From Notospermus geniculatus (taxonomy: Eukaryota; Nemertea; Pilidiophora; Heteronemertea; Lineidae): a DNA stretch of 64,000 nt. The first letter of the stretch is position 1. Each line of letters begins with the position of its first letter. This document shows positions 1 through 12,022 of this stretch, one piece after another. The notes below the pieces were generated by a model. It worked only from the letters and a program-made list of their open reading frames with translations. It searched no databases and had not been told where the DNA came from. A program made the position numbers and the translations under genes. The stretch spans positions 187,413 to 251,412 of the forward strand of contig NMRB01000564.1 in assembly GCA_002633025.1 (NCBI GenBank), read 5' to 3'.

Positions 1-384
1 CGTTTTACAAGTATTGTCCTATTGTAATGGTTAACGTAGAACCTGCCCCGACATTGACGCTTGCTTTATGCACCAACAGAATGAGTGAAGAAAACGGAGA
101 ACAAAAACTGGCGGGAAGTTGAGGAGCACCGAAGGGAATTTCGTACATGATGATTCTGATTGATTTTAAAATAATACATGTAATTCAATTTGATTTTGTG
201 TGGTGTGTCGTAAAAAACGTCAATCTCAAGGCGGAAGCATACATCTGCAACATAATGACACTTAATTAGGCCTATGTTAATTCTCAAATTCATTGCGAGT
301 CCCATTTCGATGATTTCATTTCGTTTCGTTTCATTCCGGATTTTATCACAAACCCGAAGAAAACTCTCAAGTGGCGAGTAGGCC

Positions 385-513
385 TATGGGCCGTATTTTA
401 GGAACTTCCTTAACTCTAAGGTTTACATGTACCTTTAGCTATTTTTTGCAGGGCAAAATACAAAAGCTTAAAGTGGACCTTAGAGTAGGAGGCTTCTAGA
501 ATACGGTCCTATA
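385..513. mobile_element. foldback MITE-like element, GGGCCGTATT ends
   Basis: The two ends are inverted copies: the left reads GGGCCGTATTTTAGGAACTT and continues to CTCTAAGGT, while the reverse complement of the right reads AGGACCGTATTCTAGAAGCC and continues to CTCTAAGGT. There is no coding capacity. TA dinucleotides sit at both outer ends, which would fit a Tc1/mariner-type target site but is weak evidence. Confidence 0.6.
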
Positions 514-1029
514 TCTTCTCATTTCTTTTCCATTCAACAACAGCCTACGATCGTTGTCTTTCAGGTATAATATAATCCTGTCGACAGGCGCGATGTCTTG
601 TGATTCGGATTAGGCTGGCTCCCGGGGCTGGCTGTGACCGACTCGGCCCGCGATGGTCGAGTCTCATTGTTTTAGTATCACGTGCGTGGAACACGGATTA
701 ACGTCGTTGGTCTGAGGCATGAGATGAAAATCAGAGTGCCCCCCCGGCCCCCCGTGATACGAGCCATGATATCTGGTGTAAAACATGTAAAATATTCATG
801 ACATCATGCTGTCACGGATGTGTTGTATTGACTCAAGTGTGAATCGACACGAACCTGGGCGGAACGATTGCCAATCGTCAATATGGTTGATCATGTTGCT
901 AGTTCAATAGACTAATCAACACCTAACGGAACAAGAATACAAAAACATCAGTCAGAAAAGAAAAAAAACTAACTTTGCGATCTGAGAACAAAATCATCGA
1001 CTCATTAGAATGTAATCGTTGCATAATGA

Positions 1030-1174
1030 GAGACTTTCGTGCCGTCAGAGGTCCTAGAACGGCATGGAATTTAAGAAATCCACGCCACGACGCCATGTGG
1101 ACGTCACGTCTGTGACGTCAAATTTTGTGACGTATTAGGATCGCTAACAGGCGGCCTCTAACGGCAGCAGTCTC
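1030..1174. mobile_element. palindromic MITE, family A copy 1 (TGCCGTTAGAGGCC ends)
   Basis: This is the first of three copies of a non-autonomous inverted-repeat element; the others are at 10438-10610 and 38799-38978. The right end, reverse-complemented, reads AGACTGCTGCCGTTAGAGGC followed by CGCCTGTTAGCGATCC. The left end is a decayed version (AGACTTTCGTGCCGTCAGAG). The interior carries TGACGTCA-type words and a GACGTCACG. There is no open frame. Confidence 0.7.
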
Positions 1175-1696
1175 ACATAACATAATGAGATACCATCTTC
1201 AAATGTTGGTCTTCACATTCCACTGTAATCATCCCTTCCATATCTTAGACTATCCCGCCCCGCCAGCCTGTTCCGTATTTTCGAGGCAGCCATGGCTTAC
1301 CGAATAGAACCAGTGTCACGCAAATTCAAATGGACGGCTGTAAAATGATGCGGCCGCGATATTATTTACTCCAGAATGTAAATGATACTGTTCGGGATGT
1401 ATTGATATGTATGACAAAAGCTAGCAGACGATGAATATGGGAGTCAAAATCTGGCATAAACATTCATGAGGCATAGTCTCACTTTTCTGCTCGACTTGGC
1501 TGTCAGAGTTTGACTCCTATCATTTGTTATTTGACACCATGATCCCGCCAAAATGTAAATTCATCGACAATCAACTCTCTAGCCCTCCCTGGGGCTGTAG
1601 TTTGGAATGAGCTGACAGGGAAACGAACCCGCAATATCATACCGGTACTGTCTAATGGTGAGAGGTACCGACGTGTGTCCATCACCACCGCCGCAT

Positions 1697-1802
1697 GGTT
1701 TCCACGACGTCACGACGTAATTTCGACAATGTCGCCATTGCTGACGTCGTGATCATGACGCAAAGCACGCAACCCAACAGAACGACGTTACGTCGTGGAA
1801 AC
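1697..1802. mobile_element. palindromic MITE, family B copy 1 (GGTTTCCACGACGT ends)
   Basis: Terminal inverted repeats read GGTTTCCACGACGT on the left and ACGTCGTGGAAAC on the right. The interior (AATGTCGCCATTGCTGACGT, then ATGACGCAAAG and CCCAACAGAACGA) matches the copy at 7957-8058 in inverted orientation. It is non-coding. Confidence 0.7.
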
Positions 1803-2575
1803 AATGAATCATCAGAAGAACAGATGAGTTGTCTTGCTTGCGGCTCCAGTGCCTGACGCCCTGGGACTGAACACGACTGACCACAGCACGCCATCTCTCA
1901 CTACTAATAGCTAGCGGTCGACTTAAAACATCCATTGACCATCGCTGTGGACGTAGCTAGCGTGCTAAACCTCGATAATGCTATCATTTATCATGTGTGT
2001 GCCGACTAGCCATCAATCAAGACGGCGAGGTAACAATGTGCCAAGACGCCATGAACGTCATCAACCGTGGACAGTTAGATCACTTTATGACCGGCTGGGA
2101 TTGCTGCAAAAACGCATTACCAATATTATCAGAATGTGAAATGTCAGTTTCCTGGTTAACTTGGTCGAGTGGCCACGGCAAAGTGAATCATCGTGGTGTT
2201 TTCAGCTTAGACTGGTTCCAATTTTTGCCACTGCACTTCCACGGCGCTCATTCAGACTCGCTCCCGCCTTTGCCGCTGAACTCCCGCGGTTATTCTTTTC
2301 TTCTCCAGTACAGCGCCAGCGGTAAAGACGCGGGAACCAGTCTATTTTCACCATCGAACCCGAACCATTCGGATTCCAGGGACCTCCAGAGTCGTTGGAA
2401 GGGACCAATCTGAAGAGGTCGCCAGCATCGTTCCTCGGCTACGACCTCTGGAAAGGGCTGGAACCGAGCACAAGATTCTTGCGCTCATCGATTTTACAAA
2501 TTATTTGATAAAAAGTAATCCTACCGAAAATTAGAATTTGTTCCAGTATTTGTAAAAATACTACTATAATTTTAA

Positions 2576-2779
2576 AGGAGCACGGTATTGGATCTCAAAT
2601 GCGTTATTTGACTGCCGACGTAGAGGGAGCCAGCTAGCGGCAGTACGACGAACTACAAAAATGCATTACAAAATGTACGCAGTAAATCGGGTCATTCGCC
2701 GAAACGTAGTTAGTCCCTCGGGTTGGAGAGTGGCGCAGTGGCGCCGGCTGTCGAGAAAAAGCGGCAATACCGTGCTCCT
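2576..2779. mobile_element. MITE with TTAA target duplication
   Basis: An element of about 204 bp is bounded by TTAA at 2572-2575 and 2780-2783. Its 15-bp terminal inverted repeats are AGGAGCACGGTATTG and CAATACCGTGCTCCT. TTAA duplication is characteristic of the piggyBac and Kolobok superfamilies; assignment to either is inference. There is no transposase. Confidence 0.75.
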
Positions 2780-4397
2780 TTAACATTCTGTTGGGTACTC
2801 AATGTTTTATTAAGGAACGAAGTACGAACTCTTTCGAATCCCTACGCAGTTTGTGCAACGGTCAGAAATCCATCCGCCTTGCACAATGCATTTGCACTGT
2901 GCAAAAATGGTACCGGTCTAGGCCTTTCCAGAGCTTAATGTGGCATTGAACTCTGGGTACGAGATTGGGAAGGGACGGCACTGACGTGTCCGTTTGGCGA
3001 TAGTTTCGTATCTAGAATATTCTATTCAGACGGCAACATTGTATCGGTCATGTTTGGGGGGGGGGGAGTAACCGTGTTTATTGATATGTATTTATCAGAT
3101 ATGAATTTGGAAATAAATGAGGAATAAATGAGGAATGGTTTGTTAAGTTTTACTTAAAGATTTATCATCCTGGGGACGTGACAACTGAAATGTTTTAATT
3201 TGATAAATAGACTGATTATCTTCGTTCAGCACATCAGAAATCTAATTTAATGACAAAATGAGAAAATTGAAACATCGGCTAATTTTCATTTTGATTAATT
3301 GAAAGCAAGTAATAGATATTTACGAGTTGATAATGTCTGTATATCTATGCCAATCTTTATTAGTCAATGAAAATATGTATCTAATCAATCATGTCCGGTA
3401 TGGAAAAGTTTCTCCGGGTCATCTCTTTTCAATTCATCTGTCAACGATTTCTTGGGAAAGTTTATGGTCTAAACTTGACGAACTGTAGTTGACAGGAAAA
3501 ACAGCTAACACGCATCAAAGGAGTTATGTGTAGGCTACCACCAGGCCCGAATACTAACCCTCAGGTGGTGTTAAACGCTCCTCAAGGTTGCTTCGGTAAT
3601 CGCCGCTAGTCACGTGACCTCGTTCGGAATGCATCGGCGCTATGAATTGCTTGGGTGTAATCATAAACAAGATGGCGGACAGCATAAAATCTTATCAACC
3701 TCGAAAATGGTGAATATCAAGACGAATGGGGGGGGCATAGGTTCTATTTCAAGTTTAGTTTCTTCAAGGTCTGACGCGACACAAGTAGATTATGTTGTTG
3801 CTATACCAATAATGTTGATGTTAGATATCCCCTATTACCTATACTGCGGTTGTAATCATAACACCCTCTCTCCAGGAGATCCCAATCAACATAAACAACA
3901 ACATGGCAGCGTTACATTTGTCAAGAGCCCTGACACTGTATTCTCTACTTAGAAATGTATATCACGGCAGCATAAGAAAGAACATGTTCCGACTACATTG
4001 CCAATATGAGGTGGAATAAGAAGTGATGCATTTTTAATGTTCCAGACGCTTTCAAGTCATTACTGAAGAGATAATCCTTGGTGCGGTATACCAAACGATA
4101 TGCGTCAGAAATGAGCAATAAGGAAAAAACATGTTGTGTAGGAATGTTATTGTGATACTTTTGCGACCAACGTGACTTTTAAGCTTTTCCCTTGTAAAAT
4201 AGACAACCTCCGTTTCCCAATCATAAAAATATGTGTCAAGTAAATGATGGTTAAAAAAGAGAACGTGTATAGGCTTATTCTCTGCTGGGTCGAACCCCTC
4301 TAGGCCCTTTTGACCCTTTGACACCGTTGCATTGTCCTTATAGCTGTCTTTAAACCTCTCTGTTCAAGAATACCATATCCAGACACACGTTTGTCGT

Positions 4398-4627
4398 TAT
4401 AGAGCTTCTTCACTGCCATCACAATGGTCACGTGACTGCAAAGAATCGGCCATGTTAGCCGTCAAATGGCCAGCGATGACGTCAAAACTGTCACGTCATG
4501 ACATTTTGACGTCACGATCTGTGCGTTGATGCTGTGTTGGTGACGTGATGTCGCTTGCCATTTTGACGGCCATAATGGCGGCATCGTGTCGTCATGGAAA
4601 TGTGACGTCACATGAAGAACCTCTATA
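4398..4627. mobile_element. palindromic MITE, family C copy 1 (TATAGAG ends)
   Basis: The left end TATAGAGCTTCTTCA mirrors the right end (reverse complement TATAGAGGTTCTTCA). The interior is packed with GACGTCA words and contains AATGGCGGC. A shorter relative lies at 7652-7810. It is non-coding, and TA at both ends is compatible with a Tc1/mariner-type origin. Confidence 0.65.
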
Positions 4628-6951
4628 GCTCTCACGAAACAATGCCCCTGCGTTCAAGACGGGATGTGTTGATTGTTGGTCTCTGAAAGAGGTCGTTTTT
4701 GGCATGGACATTTCCTCCAACCTAGGTATTCCTGTGGTCTGTCCTGAGGTAATGGATCACGGTCTGTGGCCAGCCGTAACCATGAACACGTTAGTAAGCC
4801 CGTCACGTACGTAATTGCTACTCGCTAGCTTTAAAGCGGAAATAAGCTTAAGATAACGGGCCAAACTATCGCAAGGAAATCCCATTCATTTTCTCGCTTC
4901 ACTGGCTTCTTGTCGAAGTAAATTGTTTGTGTACACGCGACCAGTCTGGGATTTGAAAATTTCCCGTCCATTTTATTACGACATGCTACAACTGAGGCAT
5001 GGACGCATTTGATAAGATGCTTTTTAGACACGAAATCTCGTCTGCAGGTCGATGTTTGGCAATTTGCCCAATGTTCTGTCTGACGTTGATCGATTTCCCC
5101 CATCCACAGGGGACCAGGCTGACGAATGAATGGAAGGGTAACGGAAACAGTATGAGCGTAGGCTGTGGACTGTTGGCTTATTCAACTAACTTTCGTTGAT
5201 TTGAAGAATGCGACTGTTTCTGTCTGTTTACTGCTTCCCGTAGAGAGCTAATCGAACCAGTTACTGGTGGTCATCCGAGCCCAGACTAATGCATTCTTAA
5301 TGTAATAATGGTGGTCACAGTAGGAGCCACCAGGGGATGCTCACTCAAGTAATTGGTTACAAACCGAGAGTACATTTTAGACGGCCATGTGACGATGGAA
5401 TCTTAAGACGGGTGGCCAGGCAAAGAAGACAAGAGTACATTGATCATACCTTCAAACATAAAGACGGGTTGTACCCTAAATGACTTCCCTAGTGACTGTT
5501 TATTTATAACTACCACCCGGTGAAGTGGTACTTACACGTCTCCTTCTCTGTTCAGGTAACATAAGTGTCGTGTATGAGAGACCGTTTACATCACCCACTC
5601 TCTCTGACCTTCTCTATCATCTGCATATATCCTCTGTCAATAATCACCAGAGCTCTTTAAGCGGCAGGCAGACAGCTAATAGCTCCTCGCAAAGGATATC
5701 ACCTGCTTGTAATCGTCTCAGTATCCCGTGCCTGGTCGATATCTGGACGAGAGGACGGACACCGGCCATCTTGTCTGGGATGCTTGCTTGAAACACTTTT
5801 TATGGTAATACTGAATGTTCAACAATGTTTCTATTTTCCAACAAATCCTGGTGACCATCTAGAGTCAGTAGCTAAAATAGTAATTCTGCCCAACATCAGA
5901 AGACATCAAATTGGGAAGAAAAATTTGGATTCATCCTCTGTTGATGAAGATGAAGATGCAAACATAATTGTTCATTTGTCGCAATGCAAACCAAGAAAGT
6001 CATGTCTTACAATGTAGCTTATTAGAGTGGGAGTGAAGTCTAATTCAACGTGGGAAGTTAAACCCGCTTCCACGAGGAGGAGATCGAGTCTGGCAATTTG
6101 CAGGTGACGCATCTGACCGGAAGGCGGTAGCATGTTTGGGGTGTCCCCCACCCTCACTTTTAATAAAACAAAGAGCAAATTGCCAAGCTAAAGCAATGGT
6201 GAGGTTTCTTATCGATCAAATGATTGTCAACAGAAACCTTGACTTGAGAAAGGGAACGGGAATGATGGAAGCCAACACATAGGCAGGGTTTTACAGCCAG
6301 TACAAGAGACATTTTGCAGCCTCACACCAACCCTCTATGCAAACAACTTTATGACATGTTATGTGATGTAGGTCGATGAGCTGAAAGTAATGGTCAACCG
6401 AGTAAGATAAATTGTTGGCAAACGACGAAGTATCAGTTTACTGTCTTTCTTACCGTTTGCCAATGAAAGCTTGATGATTCCTCGGAACCCGATCGTGGAT
6501 GGTATCGAGCTCAAAGGAAGGTCATTTTATTGTCACTCACCAATCTCTATCCTATCAGTGATCCTGATACACCTGAATAACCTTTGACCCCAATCAATCC
6601 AGTCGATTGCTTTGTTACTGATACCAGTTTATTACATCCGGGTATCAAAGCCTCGTTCCCATTATATCGTCTGCTAAGAGATCATCTTTGATCTTTTCTG
6701 TACAGGATAAATGGAAGCTATTCTGAGAACAGAGAAAATCTTTCCGGTTTATATTTTCCCCTTCGCCTGGAGGACGGTGGCAGATCACACAGACCCAGAA
6801 TGAACTAAACGAACGCTAGTTAACGGACGACACAAAGAAATGGGTTTTTAATAAGTCTTGATTACTTAGACCAATTTATAAACGCCAAGTGTAACATCAG
6901 TCTTAACTTCCGACTTCTCAGTCTGTAAGTGGCTTTTGTAGTCCGTCTCAA

Positions 6952-7164
6952 AGGGACACTATAGGCAGCTAACTGTTAGGCTCATGTCAGTGCGGTCACT
7001 TCATCACAGGTGGCGCTAATAACTGGCAATCTACGGATTTGGGCTGAAATGTTGATGTGTTGTGTATTTTACTTGCAATACATGTCAGAGTTAGATTCTC
7101 ATGCCAACTAGTTGGTGTAATGAGTATATCAAAATGCCTATGAGGAGGCTGGCTATAGGGTCCT
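6952..7164. mobile_element. decayed inverted-repeat element, TTAA-like ends
   Basis: The left end AAGGGACACTATAGGCAGCT and the reverse complement of the right end, TTAAAGGACCCTATAGCCAG, are imperfect inverted repeats. The outer tetramers are TCAA (left) and TTAA (right), suggesting an eroded TTAA target duplication. No coding potential is seen. Confidence 0.5.
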
Positions 7165-7651
7165 TTAAGCTTTTTGGTCCGCGTTTCCTAGTTCATCATC
7201 CTCTTGGTCGTCATAACTGAACGAAGACGAACTTCTCGTCGTCTTTCTCCTTCTTCCTAATGACTATGTGCGATGTCAGTTCGATTACAAATGAAATTAT
7301 CAAAGTCAACCGATATATTAGCCAGAACAACACATGATCAGTATAATGTGTCTAGAGAGAGGCCATGTCAAACTCAAGCAAACACAATATATGGCCTGTA
7401 AATTAAATTTCCTTGATTTCTTCAATAACCCTCGACATTAATCAAATTTCCATTTCTTTTAATAACATCCTGTGGCGCAATGGGTTTTCCTCGTCAACTC
7501 ATTTGACATGATTGAAGCATTGGGTAGGCGCCTCGTCCAACCATGCTGCGGAAGGGGGGGGGGGCGCTTTTGTGTGTCACCAGACGCATTTCAAATAGAA
7601 CTGAAACAAAAGAGAAATGGGGCAGGAGTGAAGTATGAGCCAGTATTGTTC

Positions 7652-7810
7652 TATAGAGCAACTTCACGTGACGTCATCATTGACGTCATAATTCGCACGT
7701 CCGCCATGTTGGACGTCATTTGAAGCTACGAATGCGTTGGACGTGACGTCCAACATGGCGGCATCTCGTCGCGGCAGTGACGTCACAATCGTCGCTGCAC
7801 TTCCTCTATA
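7652..7810. mobile_element. palindromic MITE, family C copy 2
   Basis: Ends are TATAGAGCAACTTCACGTGA and, reverse-complemented, TATAGAGGAAGTGCAGCGAC. The interior has an inverted pair TCCGCCATGTTGGACGTCA / GACGTCCAACATGGCGGC, so CRE-like and YY1-like words lie on both arms of the hairpin. It is non-coding. Confidence 0.65.
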
Positions 7811-7956
7811 CGACTAGTTTGGTTTGTTTCGTGGAGACGGAGCAAAGAATTGGGTTTTGGCTTGGTTATATTTCAAACACAAATCCTTCACTCAGCATGC
7901 TAAGGTATCCTTGACAAGGTCGTGGGGGACACAGTTAGGTTTCGACGGCTGTTTAT

Positions 7957-8058
7957 CGTTTCCACGACGTAAACATCGTTCTGTTGGGTTTCCCCGGCTT
8001 TGCGTCATATGATGACGTCAGCAATGGCGGACATTGTTGAAGTGACGTCGTGGAAACC
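7957..8058. mobile_element. palindromic MITE, family B copy 2, inverted relative to copy 1
   Basis: A 102-bp element starts CGTTTCCACGACGTAAACAT and ends GACGTCGTGGAAACC. Its reverse complement aligns along its whole length with 1697-1802, including the ATGACGCAAAG and CCCAACAGAACGA blocks. It carries TGACGTCA and AATGGCGGA words. Confidence 0.7.
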
Positions 8059-9144
8059 ATGAATAGGTTTTTCAGGCGGGGAGTTGCCTGTCTCTGATCT
8101 GCCACAGTAAAAACCATGTGATTATCCTAGTTGTAATCTGTATGTGTGGGGCGGTCTATCTTGATTTTGATGCCGGTATCACCGATATGAACTCTGAGCC
8201 GTCACTCTGATATTCCAGTGAACTCTATTTCTGAGGCAGATTGTCGTCATCCATTCTGGTTCACAAGGATGTCATAACTCAAATTTGTTTAATGAACCAT
8301 AAAGTATGCAAACAAGAGTCCATTAACTTAAGACCTCGTAACATCTCAACCAAGAACGAATCAAGCTGCTTTACATACGTAAATCGAGCACTTTACATGC
8401 GAGCTAGAGAATTCTTTAAGGTTCAGTGTTCTGATGATAGTTTTTAGCTGGTAGGTTATGTTTGGTAATGTCTCCCACGTCAGCATCAATCTTGCTGCTA
8501 AGATCAGTGTCACTGTGTGTAATCGTTTTGCACGGAGTGTGCCAATATTGAAAATGTGCAAGGTATAAAAAGGACTATAAAACAGGTGAGGTGGCATCAT
8601 ATCACCTTGTATATTTCCAATTAGTCTTGTGAATTTCTCAACAATATTTATCTCCGAGAAAAAGTTGGTGGGAATCAGTGCCGAGTTTGTGATGAGAAGT
8701 TTTAACTTGCTGCAGGTGTGGGTAAAACATGTTTAGCAAACTTAAATAAAAGGAGGCGGAAAACTTAAGAAATGGGTGAATCAACGAGCGTCTGAAGTTG
8801 ATATCCAGCCGAGGGCCAGATGGTCTTCGTCTCTCTTATTGCTCTTACCCCTCTTCTCCTTTTCTTGACATCATTTAGAAATCCAATGTTTCCAGACCAC
8901 AAACACCAATCCGCCGAGAAATGTAAAAATATGGAAATGTGGAAAGAAAACCCTGTAGATAGGACAAAGCGAATGTAAGACCGGTAATATGATCTTTAGC
9001 TCTGATTATCCTGGGTTGGTGAACATGCCAGGGCGCTGAATTAAGGAGTGGGCTTGGATGGAGACAGAGCAATAATGTTCTCGTGTGAATGGTAAAAAAA
9101 CAGAACATACGGGACGGTGTGTTTTATCTTGTCTCCTTGTTCTT

Positions 9145-9169
9145 AACATGGAGGTATTACCTCCATGTT
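9145..9169. repeat. short perfect palindrome
   Basis: Two 12-bp arms (AACATGGAGGTA and its complement) flank one central base. It could be the remnant of a foldback element. No other feature is attached to it. Confidence 0.5.
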
Positions 9170-10437
9170 CTTGATGACGATGACCAGCTTAAGGTCGCTG
9201 ACCCCAGCCTAAGGTCGCTGAGGTTTTGAGCAACTGGAGTTCCTTCTCTTGTGGCTGTCCCCGTGGAATAAATCCCAACTCACATTTCCATATTATCACA
9301 AATAAAATTTGGACCTCATATTTCTTTCTTCAGATATGATTCAAATCCAATGGGCGCAACCCGAGTCCTCTCAAAGGAATTATAAGTGGATAAAGGACTG
9401 AATATATTCTTGTCTATCCTCGAGACGCTTATAAATGTTTCACAAAATGCTAATCCGGGATCGATTTTTTTCTCAAAACATTCATGACCACATAATCTGT
9501 AAACTTCTCTAAGAACTCCCGTTAGAATATTGATCCAATATTTCTAAGATATTCCACTATTGAATCATAAGAAATTTGAGTATTTATCGTGTCCCGGTTT
9601 CACGCATGGTGATATTTCAAAAGGGATGCTGTCATGGCTGTATAGATCGTAACGGGCTGGGAATGTATTCGGTTATAGTGTGTCGATGAAGGCCATACCG
9701 GTGTAGCAGTAGCAAGAATGGCTGCTGATACATTCGTCATTTGTGTCGTTTTCATAAGCAAGCGGCCTTGGCGGGGATGAAAATAACCATAAGATGGACG
9801 TGATAAATGGTCGGTCCATCCTTAATAATGCTGGGTTATAGCTCAGCCTCCAAATAAGACGAGACTTTCTGAAAGAAGTTTTGAAATGGAGGCTGTATCG
9901 ATTGTATTGGTTTTCCTCTTACATTCTCAAAGGAACGGTGACTTTAAGGCTCAAGTTGTAATTCGCTTCCTGGTGGGGGGGGGGGTAAATTAAGAGAAGA
10001 GCGATATTGCCAACAAATTCTACTTTAGTGAACGGTTGATCTTATTAGAACTTCTCTTTCCTTCTTAACTTCCATCGAGACCATCAAAATCAAATCATCT
10101 TGATACCTTCCAACTCTTAACTTGGACTTTTATCCTCTAAAGCTCGGTGAATGATCAAATCGAGTGATAATCCCTTTCTTTCATTGCCATCAATATCCCA
10201 TCAATTCTTCATAACACCATAAAGGGATCAAAACGAAACATCTGATGCGATTTTGGCAGCCATGACGCTCTAAATCACATAAAACACTTCTGTGCTGCTA
10301 AACCTATCGTAAATTATCACTCAATCGAAACTGGTAATTAGGCTGAACAGTATGTTTGGTATAACTTGTCGGGAGTCTCGCAAGCAGCTGAAAGAAAAAC
10401 GTTCCATCGTGTGACTTCTGAAATAGTGATATCAATG

Positions 10438-10610
10438 AAGACTTGACTGCCGTTAGAGGCCGCCTGTTAGCGATCCTAGTAAAACGTCACAAAATTTGAC
10501 GTCACAGACGTATGACGTCGTAGCGTGCAGTTTTTCTCTGTGACGTCAAATTTCGTGATGTTCTGGGACCGCTGTAACTGGTGGTGGCATCTAACGGCAG
10601 TATAATCTCT
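10438..10610. mobile_element. palindromic MITE, family A copy 2
   Basis: The left end ACTTGACTGCCGTTAGAGGC is mirrored on the right (reverse complement ATTATACTGCCGTTAGATGC). The interior has two TGACGTCA-type sites (near 10498 and 10541) and GACGTC at 10514-10519. See the copies at 1030 and 38799. Confidence 0.7.
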
Positions 10611-10661
10611 CATTCGACCAACACAGCGAACTGTAGGACCTGCTCATTGATCACGACCTAA

Positions 10662-11782
10662 CCCACGAATATAATGTCCCCCGTGTGGTCGATTTCACAC
10701 AGGTTATTATGCTCGTAGTGATAAGCTGACAGCTTGGCTTGGACACGGCGGTCAGCTGTCACTCTCTGACCATGTCAAGCATGACGGCCAGGAGGCTGGG
10801 ACTTCATGGACTGGTCAGGACCGATCATAGCACGGCAGTTGCAGGCAATCCGCCCTTCACCTGAGTCAGTTGTTGTGAAGTCCGTTGTGATATCTGAGTG
10901 ACGTCAAACTCGCCATTGATGCGTTTTATGCTTGCTGTGACAACTCCAGTCGGTCAAGACAATTTCAAATTTGGTGCAGATAACCGCACAGAATGCACGA
11001 TTAGGAGCGAGGAAGCTGACGAGATTGTCGTTGACAATTTACCCCGACATATTCACGATCTCTGCCGCCACTCGTCACTCACTGGGCCAATCGTGAGCCG
11101 AGTTTGATGTCTCTTGTTTTAAAATTCATTCTGTCGAGTATGGGTTAAATTGGCTGCAGCCTGCACCTTGTACCGCAGGCATTAACTCGCTGTAAGTGGC
11201 CCATCCAGAATTATAATGAGTTTTACCCACACACGCCTACAAATTTTGAATCAGCTTTTCAGATACATTAACAAATGTGGCGGCAGACTTTCCGTAAAAT
11301 ATAGCGGACATGTTTGACACCCACGTTCAAGGAATCGTGCTTATACGCTGTTAGGTCTCGATTCCTTTATGTAGTTACCATTTAGATCAAATAGTCTAAT
11401 ACCCTTCCATATTTTCTGTCACTTTTGTCAATTATTTCCCCAACGATGTACCCAGATCGGAAATTGACTGCTCAGATTAGACAAAGAGCGGCGAAGATTA
11501 GCTTGCAGACCGCGCAATCGTTCGTCTCAAATACCATCGACCAGAGATTGGTTGGAGCTGTTTCTTTAAAAACCGTCTTTGGCGGAAAGCGTGAGATATG
11601 AAGGAAATGAGTACATTACCAGGAATGGATTGAATTAGTGCCTTACTGGTGCGGGCAATTACCCACCGATTGTCTCATTATGTTTAGAGCTGCTTATTTC
11701 GTGAGGTTGAAAGTAGTTGAAGATAAAAGTAGTGTTGAGTGGTTTGTGGTGTTTGAACTCTCTACCACTTCAAGGGAGGGCT
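10662..11782. repeat. duplicated block, copy 1, ending at the gap
   Basis: This 1.12-kb block is nearly identical to 12023-13349, the sequence on the far side of the gap. It ends exactly where the Ns start, and its partner begins exactly where they stop. That geometry points to two overlapping contig ends (alternative haplotypes) left unmerged, although a true tandem duplication is possible. No gene is seen. Confidence 0.8.
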
Positions 11783-12022
11783 NNNNNNNNNNNNNNNNNN
11801 NNNNNNNNNNNNNNNNNNNNNNNNNNNNNNNNNNNNNNNNNNNNNNNNNNNNNNNNNNNNNNNNNNNNNNNNNNNNNNNNNNNNNNNNNNNNNNNNNNNN
11901 NNNNNNNNNNNNNNNNNNNNNNNNNNNNNNNNNNNNNNNNNNNNNNNNNNNNNNNNNNNNNNNNNNNNNNNNNNNNNNNNNNNNNNNNNNNNNNNNNNNN
12001 NNNNNNNNNNNNNNNNNNNNNN
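11783..12022. other. assembly gap, 240 Ns
   Basis: A run of undetermined bases, flanked by two near-identical copies of the same sequence. Confidence 0.99.

Noticed and set aside
4290-4330. tRNA T-arm-like word GGTTCGACCCA on the minus strand
   Set aside because: No A box or cloverleaf upstream at the right distance.
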